Source: CAYONQ01 sp964405375 (GTDB lineage Bacteria > Planctomycetota > Phycisphaerae > Sedimentisphaerales > Anaerobacaceae). From it: a stretch of DNA of 22,575 nucleotides. Below are positions 15,368-21,594 of this stretch, in pieces. The stretch is from positions 1-22,575 of the forward strand of contig CAYONQ010000039.1 of assembly GCA_964405375.1 (NCBI GenBank). The letters run 5' to 3'. Position 1 is the first letter of the stretch, and every line of letters begins with the position of its first letter. The position numbers were made by a program, and so were the translations under genes. The notes beneath the pieces are model-generated. The model worked only from the letters and a program-made list of their open reading frames with translations. It was not told the origin of the DNA and ran no database searches.

Positions 15368-16300
15368 TTACAGAAGCTTATCAATCTTTGCAACAAGTTG
15401 CTTTATATGCTCAAGCGATTTCTCAAACTGCGCCAGTTCATCTTCATTGAGATTAAGCTCGATTACCCTTTCGACACCGCCCTTTCCCAGCACAACCGGC
15501 ACACCGACAAAATATCCGCCGGCGTCATATTCACTATCACAATAAGCGCAGCACGACATTACGCTCTTCTTGTCTTTCAGGATTGCCTCAGCCATCTTAA
15601 CTACGCCGGCGGCCGGCGCATAATAGGCGCTGTAGCCCAGCAGCTCCACCACCTCGCTCCCGCCTTTTCGCGTCCGCTCGATTAACGCTGCGACTGTCTC
15701 TTCATCGAGCAGTTCGGTTGCCGGTATTCCGCTAACCGACGTAAATCTTGGTAAGGGCACCATATCATCACCGTGCCCACCCATTAAAACCGGCTTTATA
15801 TTCTCCACGCTTACACCGAGCTCGGTTGCTAAAAAGTAGCTGAACCGTGCGCAGTCCAGGACACCGGCCATCCCCATAACCTTATTTTTTGCAAACCCGC
15901 TCACCTTCGCAGCAACGTACGTCATCGCATCAAGCGGGTTGCTGACGACAACAATAATGCTGTCGGGGCAATACTCAGCTATTCTTTCGCTGACATCCCT
16001 GACGATTTCGGCGTTTTTCGCTAACAGGTCGTCCCTGCTCATACCGCCCCTGCGGGGCATCCCGCTCGTTACGATGACGATATTGCTGTCTGCGGTCCTT
16101 TTCCAGTCGGTCGTGCCGATGATATTGCAACTGTAAAGCCCAACGCCGGCCGCCTCGGCAATATCCAGTGCCTTGCCCTCAGCAAGCCCTTCAACAATAT
16201 CAACAAGCACTATATCACCCAGCTCCCGTGTTGCCGCTATATGTGCGGTCGTTGCACCGACATTGCCCGCTCCGACTATTGTTATCTTGTCTCGACTCAC
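15368..16300 (-). CDS. mdh: Malate dehydrogenase, NAD-dependent (LDH-like type)
   Basis: About 310 residues, the usual length for the tetrameric LDH-like malate dehydrogenase that interconverts malate and oxaloacetate in the TCA cycle. It has the Rossmann loop GAGNVGATTA near the start and the substrate loop SGMPRRGGMSRDDLL, whose first arginine marks malate rather than lactate specificity. It also has VVSNPLDAMTYVA, the LDCARF segment with the catalytic aspartate, and MGGHGDDMVPLPR with the catalytic histidine. I start it at GTG (16298-16300), with GGAG seven bases upstream. The upstream ATG would add seven atypical residues and lacks a ribosome site. It has its own promoter and lies 90 bases before the ATPase operon. 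Confidence 0.95.
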   Translation of the reverse strand: MSRDKITIVGAGNVGATTAHIAATRELGDIVLVDIVEGLAEGKALDIAEAAGVGLYSCNIIGTTDWKRTADSNIVIVTSGMPRRGGMSRDDLLAKNAEIVRDVSERIAEYCPDSIIVVVSNPLDAMTYVAAKVSGFAKNKVMGMAGVLDCARFSYFLATELGVSVENIKPVLMGGHGDDMVPLPRFTSVSGIPATELLDEETVAALIERTRKGGSEVVELLGYSAYYAPAAGVVKMAEAILKDKKSVMSCCAYCDSEYDAGGYFVGVPVVLGKGGVERVIELNLNEDELAQFEKSLEHIKQLVAKIDKLL

Positions 16301-16352
16301 AAGAAATCTCCATAAAACCATAAACTTTGGTTAAACCACCGAATTTTGCCCG

Positions 16353-16381
16353 ATTATATGCAAAAACCAACCCATTGCTAA
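16353..16381 (-). promoter_or_regulatory. Predicted sigma-70-type promoter for mdh
   Basis: On the minus strand TTAGCA (16376-16381) and TATAAT (16353-16358) are 17 bases apart, about 50 bases ahead of the mdh GTG. The perfect -10 box makes this one of the better promoters in the window. It might also drive the ATPase operon, since no clear terminator separates mdh from atpG/H. Confidence 0.6.
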
Positions 16382-16461
16382 TAAAAAATCCGGCCGACCC
16401 GTCTCCGACTACGCTAAATGCTTTACCTTCGCTGCTAAATGACCTGTATTTTGCGCTTGTG

Positions 16462-16491
16462 TTGCCTTCTTAGTACCTTGGCGGTTATAAT
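16462..16491 (+). promoter_or_regulatory. Predicted sigma-70-type promoter for the MBL-fold gene
   Basis: TTGCCT (16462-16467) and TATAAT (16486-16491) are 18 bases apart, with the expected start point about 20 bases before the ATG at 16520. Its position inside the longer open frame that begins at 16439 argues for the downstream start codon. It is divergent from the mdh promoter. Confidence 0.55.
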
Positions 16492-16519
16492 TGCTATCGT
16501 ATATAGTAGGGTAATCAAA

Positions 16520-17446
16520 ATGCGGATAGTGTTCACCTTTATCATTTTGCTGCTGGCAGCCGGCGTCTTCATCTTGGCAGGAACCGCTTTTCTGGCTGCA
16601 TATACTCAAAGGAAAGGACAAGCTATGGACAAAGAAGAAACTGTTCCCACGCTCGATGTTAACAACCTCACCATCACAGTTGTTTACGACAATAATCCAT
16701 ACAAGCAGACACTGAAGACTGCCTGGGGTTTCTCCTGCCTGATAACCGGCACCGAAAAAACCATTTTGTTCGATACCGGCGGAGACGGTGAGCTTCTGCT
16801 CGGCAATATGGAAAAGTTAGCAATCGCCGCTGACAGCATAGATACGGTTGTTCTCTCTCACATTCACGGCGACCATACCGGCGGATTGGGCGGTTTCCTC
16901 CAAAAGAACCCCCAAGTTACTGTCTATCTGCCAAAATCATTCCCGGAGAGATTCAAAGATGACATCCGAAGATATGGAGCAAAAGTAATTGAGGTCGAGC
17001 AGTCCTTAAAAATCTGCGAAGACGTTTATTCCACCGGCCAGCTCGGAATATGGATAAAGGAGCAGTCCTTAATCGTCAGGACAGATAAGGGTTTGGTAAC
17101 AATAACCGGCTGTGCGCACCCGGGCATTGTAAAAATCGTAAACCCCGTTAGAAGCTCCTGCCAGTGGGAAACAGATGCCGAGTGCCTCACTTCTAACGGG
17201 GTAAATACGGCAAAGCAATTGCTAAAAGACGACGTTCTCTTGGCAATGGGCGGCTTTCACCTCGAATGGGCATCGGCAGGTAAAATCGAAAAAATCATTT
17301 CAGCTTTCAAACAATCGCCCGTGCGATATGTCGGCCCCTGTCACTGCTCCGGCAATAAGGCGCGAACATTATTCGAGAAACACTTTGGCAAAAACTACAT
17401 AAGCATCGGCGCAGGAAAGGTAATAACCGTCGCCGATTTACAATAA
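16520..17446 (+). CDS. Membrane-anchored MBL-fold metallohydrolase, COG1237-like, with an in-frame palindromic insertion
   Basis: A 308-residue protein with an N-terminal signal anchor (about 4-26), then a metallo-beta-lactamase fold. It has WGFSCLI, LFDTGGD (84-90), the metal motif HIHGDHTGG (114-122), GCAHPGI (H200), GGFHL (H247) and CHCS (H275). This layout fits the family annotated as dihydropterin-ribofuranosyl-aminobenzene-phosphate synthase-like hydrolases; the true substrate is unknown. Residues 208-228 are foreign to the family and are encoded by a palindromic element. The ATG at 16520 has AGGG upstream and fits the promoter. A second start, M36 at 16625 with AAAGGA six bases upstream, could give a cytosolic form. 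Metal ligands are intact, so the protein may still work. Confidence 0.88.
   Translation: MRIVFTFIILLLAAGVFILAGTAFLAAYTQRKGQAMDKEETVPTLDVNNLTITVVYDNNPYKQTLKTAWGFSCLITGTEKTILFDTGGDGELLLGNMEKLAIAADSIDTVVLSHIHGDHTGGLGGFLQKNPQVTVYLPKSFPERFKDDIRRYGAKVIEVEQSLKICEDVYSTGQLGIWIKEQSLIVRTDKGLVTITGCAHPGIVKIVNPVRSSCQWETDAECLTSNGVNTAKQLLKDDVLLAMGGFHLEWASAGKIEKIISAFKQSPVRYVGPCHCSGNKARTLFEKHFGKNYISIGAGKVITVADLQ
17143..17201. mobile_element. Palindromic element inserted in frame in the MBL-fold gene
   Basis: Twelve-base perfect inverted repeats, CCCCGTTAGAAG (17143-17154) and CTTCTAACGGGG (17190-17201), enclose 35 bases. TAAA flanks both ends (17139-17142 and 17202-17205) like a target-site duplication. Element plus one TAAA is 63 bases, exactly 21 codons. 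Removing it joins GIVKIV directly to NTAKQLLKDD, a continuous family-like sequence. The element is read through as a peptide with PVRSS near its start and SNGV at its end. It carries no transposase, so it would be non-autonomous, comparable in concept to the Rickettsia palindromic elements found inside genes. Confidence 0.88.
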
Positions 17447-17752
17447 AACCGCTTTCGTTTTTTGCAGGTTTACAGGTACTGGTGGACGGTCTGTAGCTGT
17501 CGATTTAGGCAGAGTAAATAAACAAGATAAGCCAGCAGCACCCCTACCTGCTCAACTTAGGGGGATTACGTTATACAGGAAACCCCAAACCTTTCTTGTT
17601 CACATCAGAGTTATAGAATTTGTTAAGTTTGTCTTCAAGGTATGCCGATTATTATGTATAGACTGCCCGCATCTTTCGTGATTAGACAAAATAATCAACG
17701 CCTCGGCGCTGATAAACAAACACAAATATTTAACATGAAAGTGCGGGCGGTT
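17447..17752. other. 306-base gap between the convergent MBL and ccm genes
   Basis: The two flanking genes converge here. I see a short hairpin, CCCCTA (17541-17546) with TAGGGG (17558-17563), without a T-run, and the better hairpin at 17694-17713. No reading frame with family resemblance was found. Confidence 0.5.
17694..17713 (-). terminator. Possible terminator of the ccm operon
   Basis: An eight-pair stem including one G-U pair (ATCAGCGC with GCGTTGAT) around a CGAG loop, followed on the minus strand by TATTTTG. It lies about 40 bases past the ccmD stop. The T-run is interrupted, so this is a moderate prediction. Confidence 0.4.
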
Positions 17753-17869
17753 TTATTTCCCTCGTGCTTCCAAACGCTTTGCGATGTCCCGCATCTGTCG
17801 GTGAAGGTAGAATAAGTAGATAAAATAAACCAACCAGACCACTGTAAATGCCAGACAAAGATAATACAT
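17753..17869 (-). CDS. ccmD: CcmD-like small heme-export membrane protein
   Basis: A 38-codon gene encoding MYYLCLAFTVVWLVYFIYLF followed by HRQMRDIAKRLEARGK. One membrane helix (about 4-21) is followed by a charged amphipathic helix, exactly the CcmD pattern (VW..Y.YLy.L.r....L...l). CcmD helps release holo-CcmE from the CcmABC complex. It starts 15 bases after ccmC with GGAG nine bases before the ATG, and the operon order C-D supports the call. Because the protein is so short, sequence alone would be weak; position and pattern together make it likely. Confidence 0.8.
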   Translation of the reverse strand: MYYLCLAFTVVWLVYFIYLFYLHRQMRDIAKRLEARGK

Positions 17870-17884
17870 CGATAACGTCTCCGC

Positions 17885-18511
17885 CTAAAGTTTCACATCT
17901 ATTTCATTTTTTATTTTTAACGTATCGCTTCTAATCCATATCAAAAGCGACGCCAAAAGGGCCGTCCCGCAGACAGCCAGGCCAAAAGCTAAGTACTGCC
18001 GGCCGGTCTGGAAGCTGAAACTCGGTTGATGAATGTCACGAATAAACCGGGCGCTGATAAATATAAGAGGGACATCTATAAATGCGATGATGCCGAAAAC
18101 CGCGCAAATTGCCTCTTTTCGCCGTTCGCTGGTAAAACCGGCCCTCAACACAAGGTAAGCGGCATACAGAAACCATAGAACCGCCGAGCTAATCAATCTC
18201 GGGCTGGGCGTCCACCACAGGCCCCACTCGGCGCGGGCAAAAATCGAACCTGTCGCATTCAAAACCGTCGCAAGAACCAGCCCGACCTCCGCCGATGCCG
18301 CCGCCACGTAGTCCCACGCCTGTCGTTTTGTCCTTAAATACTGTATCGAACATATAAACAGCACACAGAAGCAGGCAACCGAACATATCGCCGCAGGGGC
18401 GTGAATATAAATGATATTACGGCAAACGGGCTCGACAGCAGCAACTGTCAGTACCGCAAAACCTGAAATCAAAATTACACAGAAGCTAAAAACCAAAAGC
18501 CAGACCCGCAT
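17885..18511 (-). CDS. ccmC: Cytochrome c maturation heme protein CcmC
   Basis: A 208-residue protein with six predicted membrane helices, a member of the heme-handling protein superfamily. It presents heme to CcmE. Two candidate axial histidines are present, H37 in IYIHAPA and H161 in DIHQPS. Between them lies the tryptophan-rich WWD segment, which here reads WGLWWTPSPRLISS (96-109). The usual form is WGxWWxWDxRLTS, so the second tryptophan-aspartate pair is replaced by Pro-Ser. It follows ccmB by nine bases with AGGAG six bases before the ATG. Family assignment is firm; the motif change is noteworthy. Confidence 0.9.
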   Translation of the reverse strand: MRVWLLVFSFCVILISGFAVLTVAAVEPVCRNIIYIHAPAAICSVACFCVLFICSIQYLRTKRQAWDYVAAASAEVGLVLATVLNATGSIFARAEWGLWWTPSPRLISSAVLWFLYAAYLVLRAGFTSERRKEAICAVFGIIAFIDVPLIFISARFIRDIHQPSFSFQTGRQYLAFGLAVCGTALLASLLIWIRSDTLKIKNEIDVKL

Positions 18512-18520
18512 CTCTTTCTC

Positions 18521-19234
18521 CTATTCCGCAACCACAAATCCGAACAGCAGCCAGCAAACGGTAATAAATATCGCATCGAAGGCCGCCAGAAATCCCACAG
18601 CCGTCTTGAAATCACCGACCATAGCCAATGCACCGGCACCTGCCGCTTCGCCCCCTGCCGGGCCGAACAGTAACAACAAACCCAAAATCGCCGGTATCAT
18701 CAGAGGCGCAAGTGCCGCCATCACGAGTATGCTCAACAGACAATTTGCCGCCTTTGTTCCCTCTACCGCACATCCCAACAATGTCCCTAAACTCGATATG
18801 CCGACATTGATAAGCATCAGGACCACAGCAAGTCCCAGCCAATCGCCGTTTACACTTACCCTAAAAAGCACAAAAACCACCGGCACAGCGACCAGCTCGA
18901 AAATACACAGCATAGAGATGTTGACCAGCAGTTTGCCGATGTAAATGTCGCCGGCATCCACCGGCGCCAGAAGCAGACCGCTGATGCAATCATTTTGCCG
19001 CTCGACGGCAAAACTCCTCTCGCTGGATAGGATTACAGAAAACAATAGCGCTACAAGCAAGACCGCAGCGGCGATAACCGGCTTATCCACCGCCGACCCC
19101 TCTGTAGCAAGCCGGAAAACCCACGCTACCAGCACACCGAACACAATCATAGCCGGCAGAACCTGCTTTGCCCTGAATTCGCTGACCATATCCTTAATAA
19201 ATATCGCCTTTATGGCATTTGCGAAACTGCTCAA
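18521..19234 (-). CDS. ccmB: Heme exporter membrane protein CcmB
   Basis: A 237-residue protein with six predicted membrane helices, the permease partner of the CcmA ATPase. Family features include the start AIFIKDMVSEFRAKQ and the ERQNDCISGLLLAPVDAGDIYIGKLLVN segment (typically E...g.l..L...p......ya.K), then the SSLGTLLGCA region. The start is a TTG overlapping the ccmA stop (TTGA) with AGGA about eight bases upstream, so translation is coupled. No better ATG is in frame near the conserved N-terminus. Sequence is normal for the family apart from a Gly/Ala-rich GPAGGEAAGAGA loop. Confidence 0.92.
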   Translation of the reverse strand: MSSFANAIKAIFIKDMVSEFRAKQVLPAMIVFGVLVAWVFRLATEGSAVDKPVIAAAVLLVALLFSVILSSERSFAVERQNDCISGLLLAPVDAGDIYIGKLLVNISMLCIFELVAVPVVFVLFRVSVNGDWLGLAVVLMLINVGISSLGTLLGCAVEGTKAANCLLSILVMAALAPLMIPAILGLLLLFGPAGGEAAGAGALAMVGDFKTAVGFLAAFDAIFITVCWLLFGFVVAE

Positions 19235-19974
19235 GAGTTTTTCCTCGCATATAAAAGATAATCCCCTGCGAAATCAGCGGCATTTATCTCGGCAACGCTC
19301 GCATTAAAAATCAGCTTACGGCCGTCCAGAACCGCCACCTGTTCGCAGCATTGCAGGCCAAAACCGACATTATGTGTTGTCATCACGACCGTCCCGCCGT
19401 CATTTTTGAAGTTCCGTAGCGCCCCAACAAAATGCTCACCTGCCTCGGCATCCAGCCCCGTAAATGGTTCGTCCGCCAGCAGAACGGCCGGTTCGTGAAC
19501 CAGCGCCCTAACAATAGCCAGACGCTGCATCATCCCACGCGAGAGAATCCCCGCAATATCGTAACGATACGGCGTCAATGCCGTCTCTTCCAGAAGTTTT
19601 TCTATACGGGGCTTACTGTTCTTGACGCCATAAAGCGCAGCAAAAAATCGAAGGTTTTCGATAACGGTCAACTGCGGATAAACAAAACTTTTATGAAATA
19701 TCGCCCCGATTAGCGGTTTGATTTCCTGCGCTTGGCGTCGCACATTAAATCCGCAGACCTCCACCGCACCCTCATCGGGCTTTAACAGGGCGGCGATTAT
19801 CCTGAGCAATGTGGTTTTGCCGGCTGCATTGGGACCGCAAATGCAAAGCCCCTCGCCGCCTGTCAGCCGAAAACTTATCCCTTCCAGCACAACTCGTCCC
19901 CCGAAAGATTTGCATACACCTGCAAGGTTAATTACCGGCACTTGGTTCGAGGGACCTTGTAACTTTTCGCTCAT
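19231..19974 (-). CDS. ccmA: Heme exporter ATP-binding protein CcmA
   Basis: A 247-residue ABC ATPase with Walker A GPNAAGKTT, a Q-loop region (LIGAIFHKSFVYPQLTVIENL), signature LSRGMMQR, Walker B VLLADEPFTGLD and the H-loop MTTHN. In system I, CcmAB uses ATP to release heme-loaded CcmE from CcmC. The Q-loop glutamine position reads IFHKS, a substitution worth noting. The signature LSRGMMQR resembles the CcmA form (LSxGQ(Q/R)R) with M in place of Q. The ATG overlaps the ccmE stop (TAATG). Operon position makes CcmA more likely than a generic ABC ATPase. Confidence 0.93.
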   Translation of the reverse strand: MSEKLQGPSNQVPVINLAGVCKSFGGRVVLEGISFRLTGGEGLCICGPNAAGKTTLLRIIAALLKPDEGAVEVCGFNVRRQAQEIKPLIGAIFHKSFVYPQLTVIENLRFFAALYGVKNSKPRIEKLLEETALTPYRYDIAGILSRGMMQRLAIVRALVHEPAVLLADEPFTGLDAEAGEHFVGALRNFKNDGGTVVMTTHNVGFGLQCCEQVAVLDGRKLIFNASVAEINAADFAGDYLLYARKNS

Positions 19975-20435
19975 TACTTTTTATCCGGTTTCTCCACCGT
20001 CTTTAGTCTGGCCTTATACTTTGACTCACACCTCGTCAATATCTGGCTGGCCCTGAACAGCCCCTCTGCACCGACGCTGCCTTCGACGAGCACCTCTTTG
20101 TCGTCTGTAAAATTTTGCGGCACCGGCCCGTAATACCTGGCCGCTATGCTGTTTTCTTGACCGGCCAATTCGAAATCAAGCTGCATCTTCTCCGGGTCTC
20201 TCACCACACTGCCTTTTTTAACCCGGCCGGCAAGACGTATAATCCGGCTGTCGTCAATCTTGCCGGCTTCGGCTGCCGTCTGCTCTGACGTCCTGACAAA
20301 TCGGCTCTCGACAAACTCATCCACCGAGTAGTAATACGCCCACGAGGATTCAATCACCTCTACCAGCAGGTATCCGACCGCCGTGCCAATGACAATAGTG
20401 CTGATAATAACCTTTGTTATCCTTCTTGTATTCAC
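19974..20435 (-). CDS. ccmE: Heme chaperone CcmE, CxxxY variant
   Basis: A 153-residue periplasmic OB-fold protein with one N-terminal anchor (about 8-25). It has the family pieces YYSVDEF, RLAGRVKKGSVVRD, the YYGPVPQNFTDDKEVLVEG block and SQILTRCESKY. In most bacteria the heme-linking motif is HxxxY (AKHDExY); here it is C136-E-S-K-Y140. Such CxxxY CcmEs are known from Desulfovibrio and archaea, where the pathway lacks CcmH. CcmE takes heme covalently from CcmC and delivers it to apocytochromes. The GTG start has AAGGA six bases upstream and is the first gene of the operon. Confidence 0.93.
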   Translation of the reverse strand: MNTRRITKVIISTIVIGTAVGYLLVEVIESSWAYYYSVDEFVESRFVRTSEQTAAEAGKIDDSRIIRLAGRVKKGSVVRDPEKMQLDFELAGQENSIAARYYGPVPQNFTDDKEVLVEGSVGAEGLFRASQILTRCESKYKARLKTVEKPDKK

Positions 20436-20471
20436 TGTGTTTCCTTGAAACCTGAAAATCGTCTGCTTAAT

Positions 20472-20500
20472 AATCTACGCTAATTGGCCGATAATTGCAA
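20472..20500 (-). promoter_or_regulatory. Predicted sigma-70-type promoter for the ccm operon
   Basis: On the minus strand TTGCAA (20495-20500) and TAGATT (20472-20477) are exactly 17 bases apart, about 37 bases ahead of the ccmE GTG. It shares an intergenic region with the divergent FHA promoter at 20551-20579. Confidence 0.5.
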
Positions 20501-20550
20501 CATAGCAAATTTAGATGAAGCGCTCTATCCGGCACATAAGAGATGCTTAC

Positions 20551-20579
20551 TTGACAGATTGTTCCGGACTGTGGAAAAT
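20551..20579 (+). promoter_or_regulatory. Predicted sigma-70-type promoter for the first FHA-GAF gene
   Basis: TTGACA (20551-20556) and GAAAAT (20574-20579) are 17 bases apart, about 44 bases ahead of the ATG. It aligns with the promoter of the second FHA-GAF gene, including a shared CCGGA in the spacer and a shared GTAGAAA downstream, so the promoter was duplicated with the gene. Confidence 0.65.
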
Positions 20580-20622
20580 AAAACGTAGAAAACTCAAAAC
20601 CCAAATGCAGAAAGGAAAACCG

Positions 20623-21483
20623 ATGCGTTTGGTTGTAAAACAGGCCGATGAGGTCGTCAACAAGTTCCGATTCACCGCAGGCCCCGTCTATATCGGCCGA
20701 CTTGCAAACAGCCAAATCCTTCTGCCGGACAGAACGGTATCGAGACAGCACGCCGTAATCTTTAAAACGCAGGACGGAAAATGGATGCTCGAAGACCTCG
20801 ATTCCGCAAACAAAACATTCCTCAACGACCGCCAAATCCAAAAAACCGAGATTAAAACCGGCGACCGTATCCGCATAACCGAGTTTACCATTGAAGTTAA
20901 TCTCGAAGACGACACCGAAGCCGACAAATCAGTTCATCTCGAAGATACACTTATAGCCGTCCCTCGCGGTCCTCAGATTATAAAAAGAGACATAGATACC
21001 GAGCACGCTGCCGATATGAGACTGCCGGCCGGACGGGCAAAGGATTTTGCCGTCGCCGCCGAGGCAATATGCGAGGCCGACGGACTCGACGAGATACTCC
21101 AGGCCTTATTACATATTACGGCCAGACAGTTCAACGCATACCGCACCTGGTGTGCCTTAAGGAACCAGCCCACCGGCCCGATGACCTCTCACACGGGAAA
21201 AAACCAAAACGGCGATCCGGTACAAATAAGCGAAATAAAGCTCAATGAAAAAATCGACGAAGCCGTTGAGAAAGGGCGGTTCTTACTTCTGCCGCAGGTC
21301 CCAACCCAAATATCAGCCCGGAAGATACGCTCTGCAATGATAGCGCCGATTATGAGCTCAGCCGGCTGTTTCGGCGTATTGTATATTGATAACGCTACAG
21401 ACCAACAGCCCTATAATCTCAGCGACCTCGACTATCTTATGCTGCTCGCAATCCACACAGCCACTATATTGAAAAACTTCTGA
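20623..21483 (+). CDS. FHA-GAF domain protein, copy 1
   Basis: A 286-residue cytoplasmic protein. Residues 1-95 are an FHA domain, a phosphothreonine-peptide reader, with G25-R26, S40-R41-x-H43 and N63 (LDSANKTFLND) in place. A variable linker (about 96-138) leads to a GAF-like domain (about 140-286) ending in APIMSSAGCFGVLYIDN and DLDYLMLLAIHTATILKNF. This architecture is used to couple Ser/Thr kinase signalling to a sensory or output domain; ligand and partners are unknown. I start it at 20623, where AAAGGA lies six bases upstream. The open frame extends upstream through the promoter and cannot be wholly coding. Copy 2 follows 111 bases downstream. Confidence 0.88.
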   Translation: MRLVVKQADEVVNKFRFTAGPVYIGRLANSQILLPDRTVSRQHAVIFKTQDGKWMLEDLDSANKTFLNDRQIQKTEIKTGDRIRITEFTIEVNLEDDTEADKSVHLEDTLIAVPRGPQIIKRDIDTEHAADMRLPAGRAKDFAVAAEAICEADGLDEILQALLHITARQFNAYRTWCALRNQPTGPMTSHTGKNQNGDPVQISEIKLNEKIDEAVEKGRFLLLPQVPTQISARKIRSAMIAPIMSSAGCFGVLYIDNATDQQPYNLSDLDYLMLLAIHTATILKNF

Positions 21484-21521
21484 AATCCACCTCACCAAAA
21501 CCGCATCCACCGATTATTTGC

Positions 21522-21550
21522 TTGACATACGGGGCCGGATTACGGATAAT
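21522..21550 (+). promoter_or_regulatory. Predicted sigma-70-type promoter for the second FHA-GAF gene
   Basis: TTGACA (21522-21527) and GATAAT (21545-21550) are 17 bases apart, the closest match to consensus in the window, 45 bases ahead of the ATG at 21595. It lies in the gap between the two paralogues, so the second gene need not be co-transcribed with the first. Confidence 0.75.
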
Positions 21551-21594
21551 AAAATGTAGAAACATTATAAATCCGGATGCAGGGAGGAAGACTA

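Noticed and set aside
16301..16321. Start of malate dehydrogenase at the upstream ATG (16319-16321)
   Set aside because: Would add seven atypical residues and has no ribosome site; the GTG at 16298-16300 has GGAG at seven bases.
16439..16519. Upstream extension of the MBL-fold gene by 27 codons
   Set aside because: The region holds a good promoter and no ribosome site for the earlier ATG; the start at 16520 fits promoter, ribosome site and signal anchor.
20467..20841. 124-codon minus-strand frame overlapping the FHA gene start and the ccm promoter
   Set aside because: Antisense to the FHA domain and across two promoters; no recognisable protein features.
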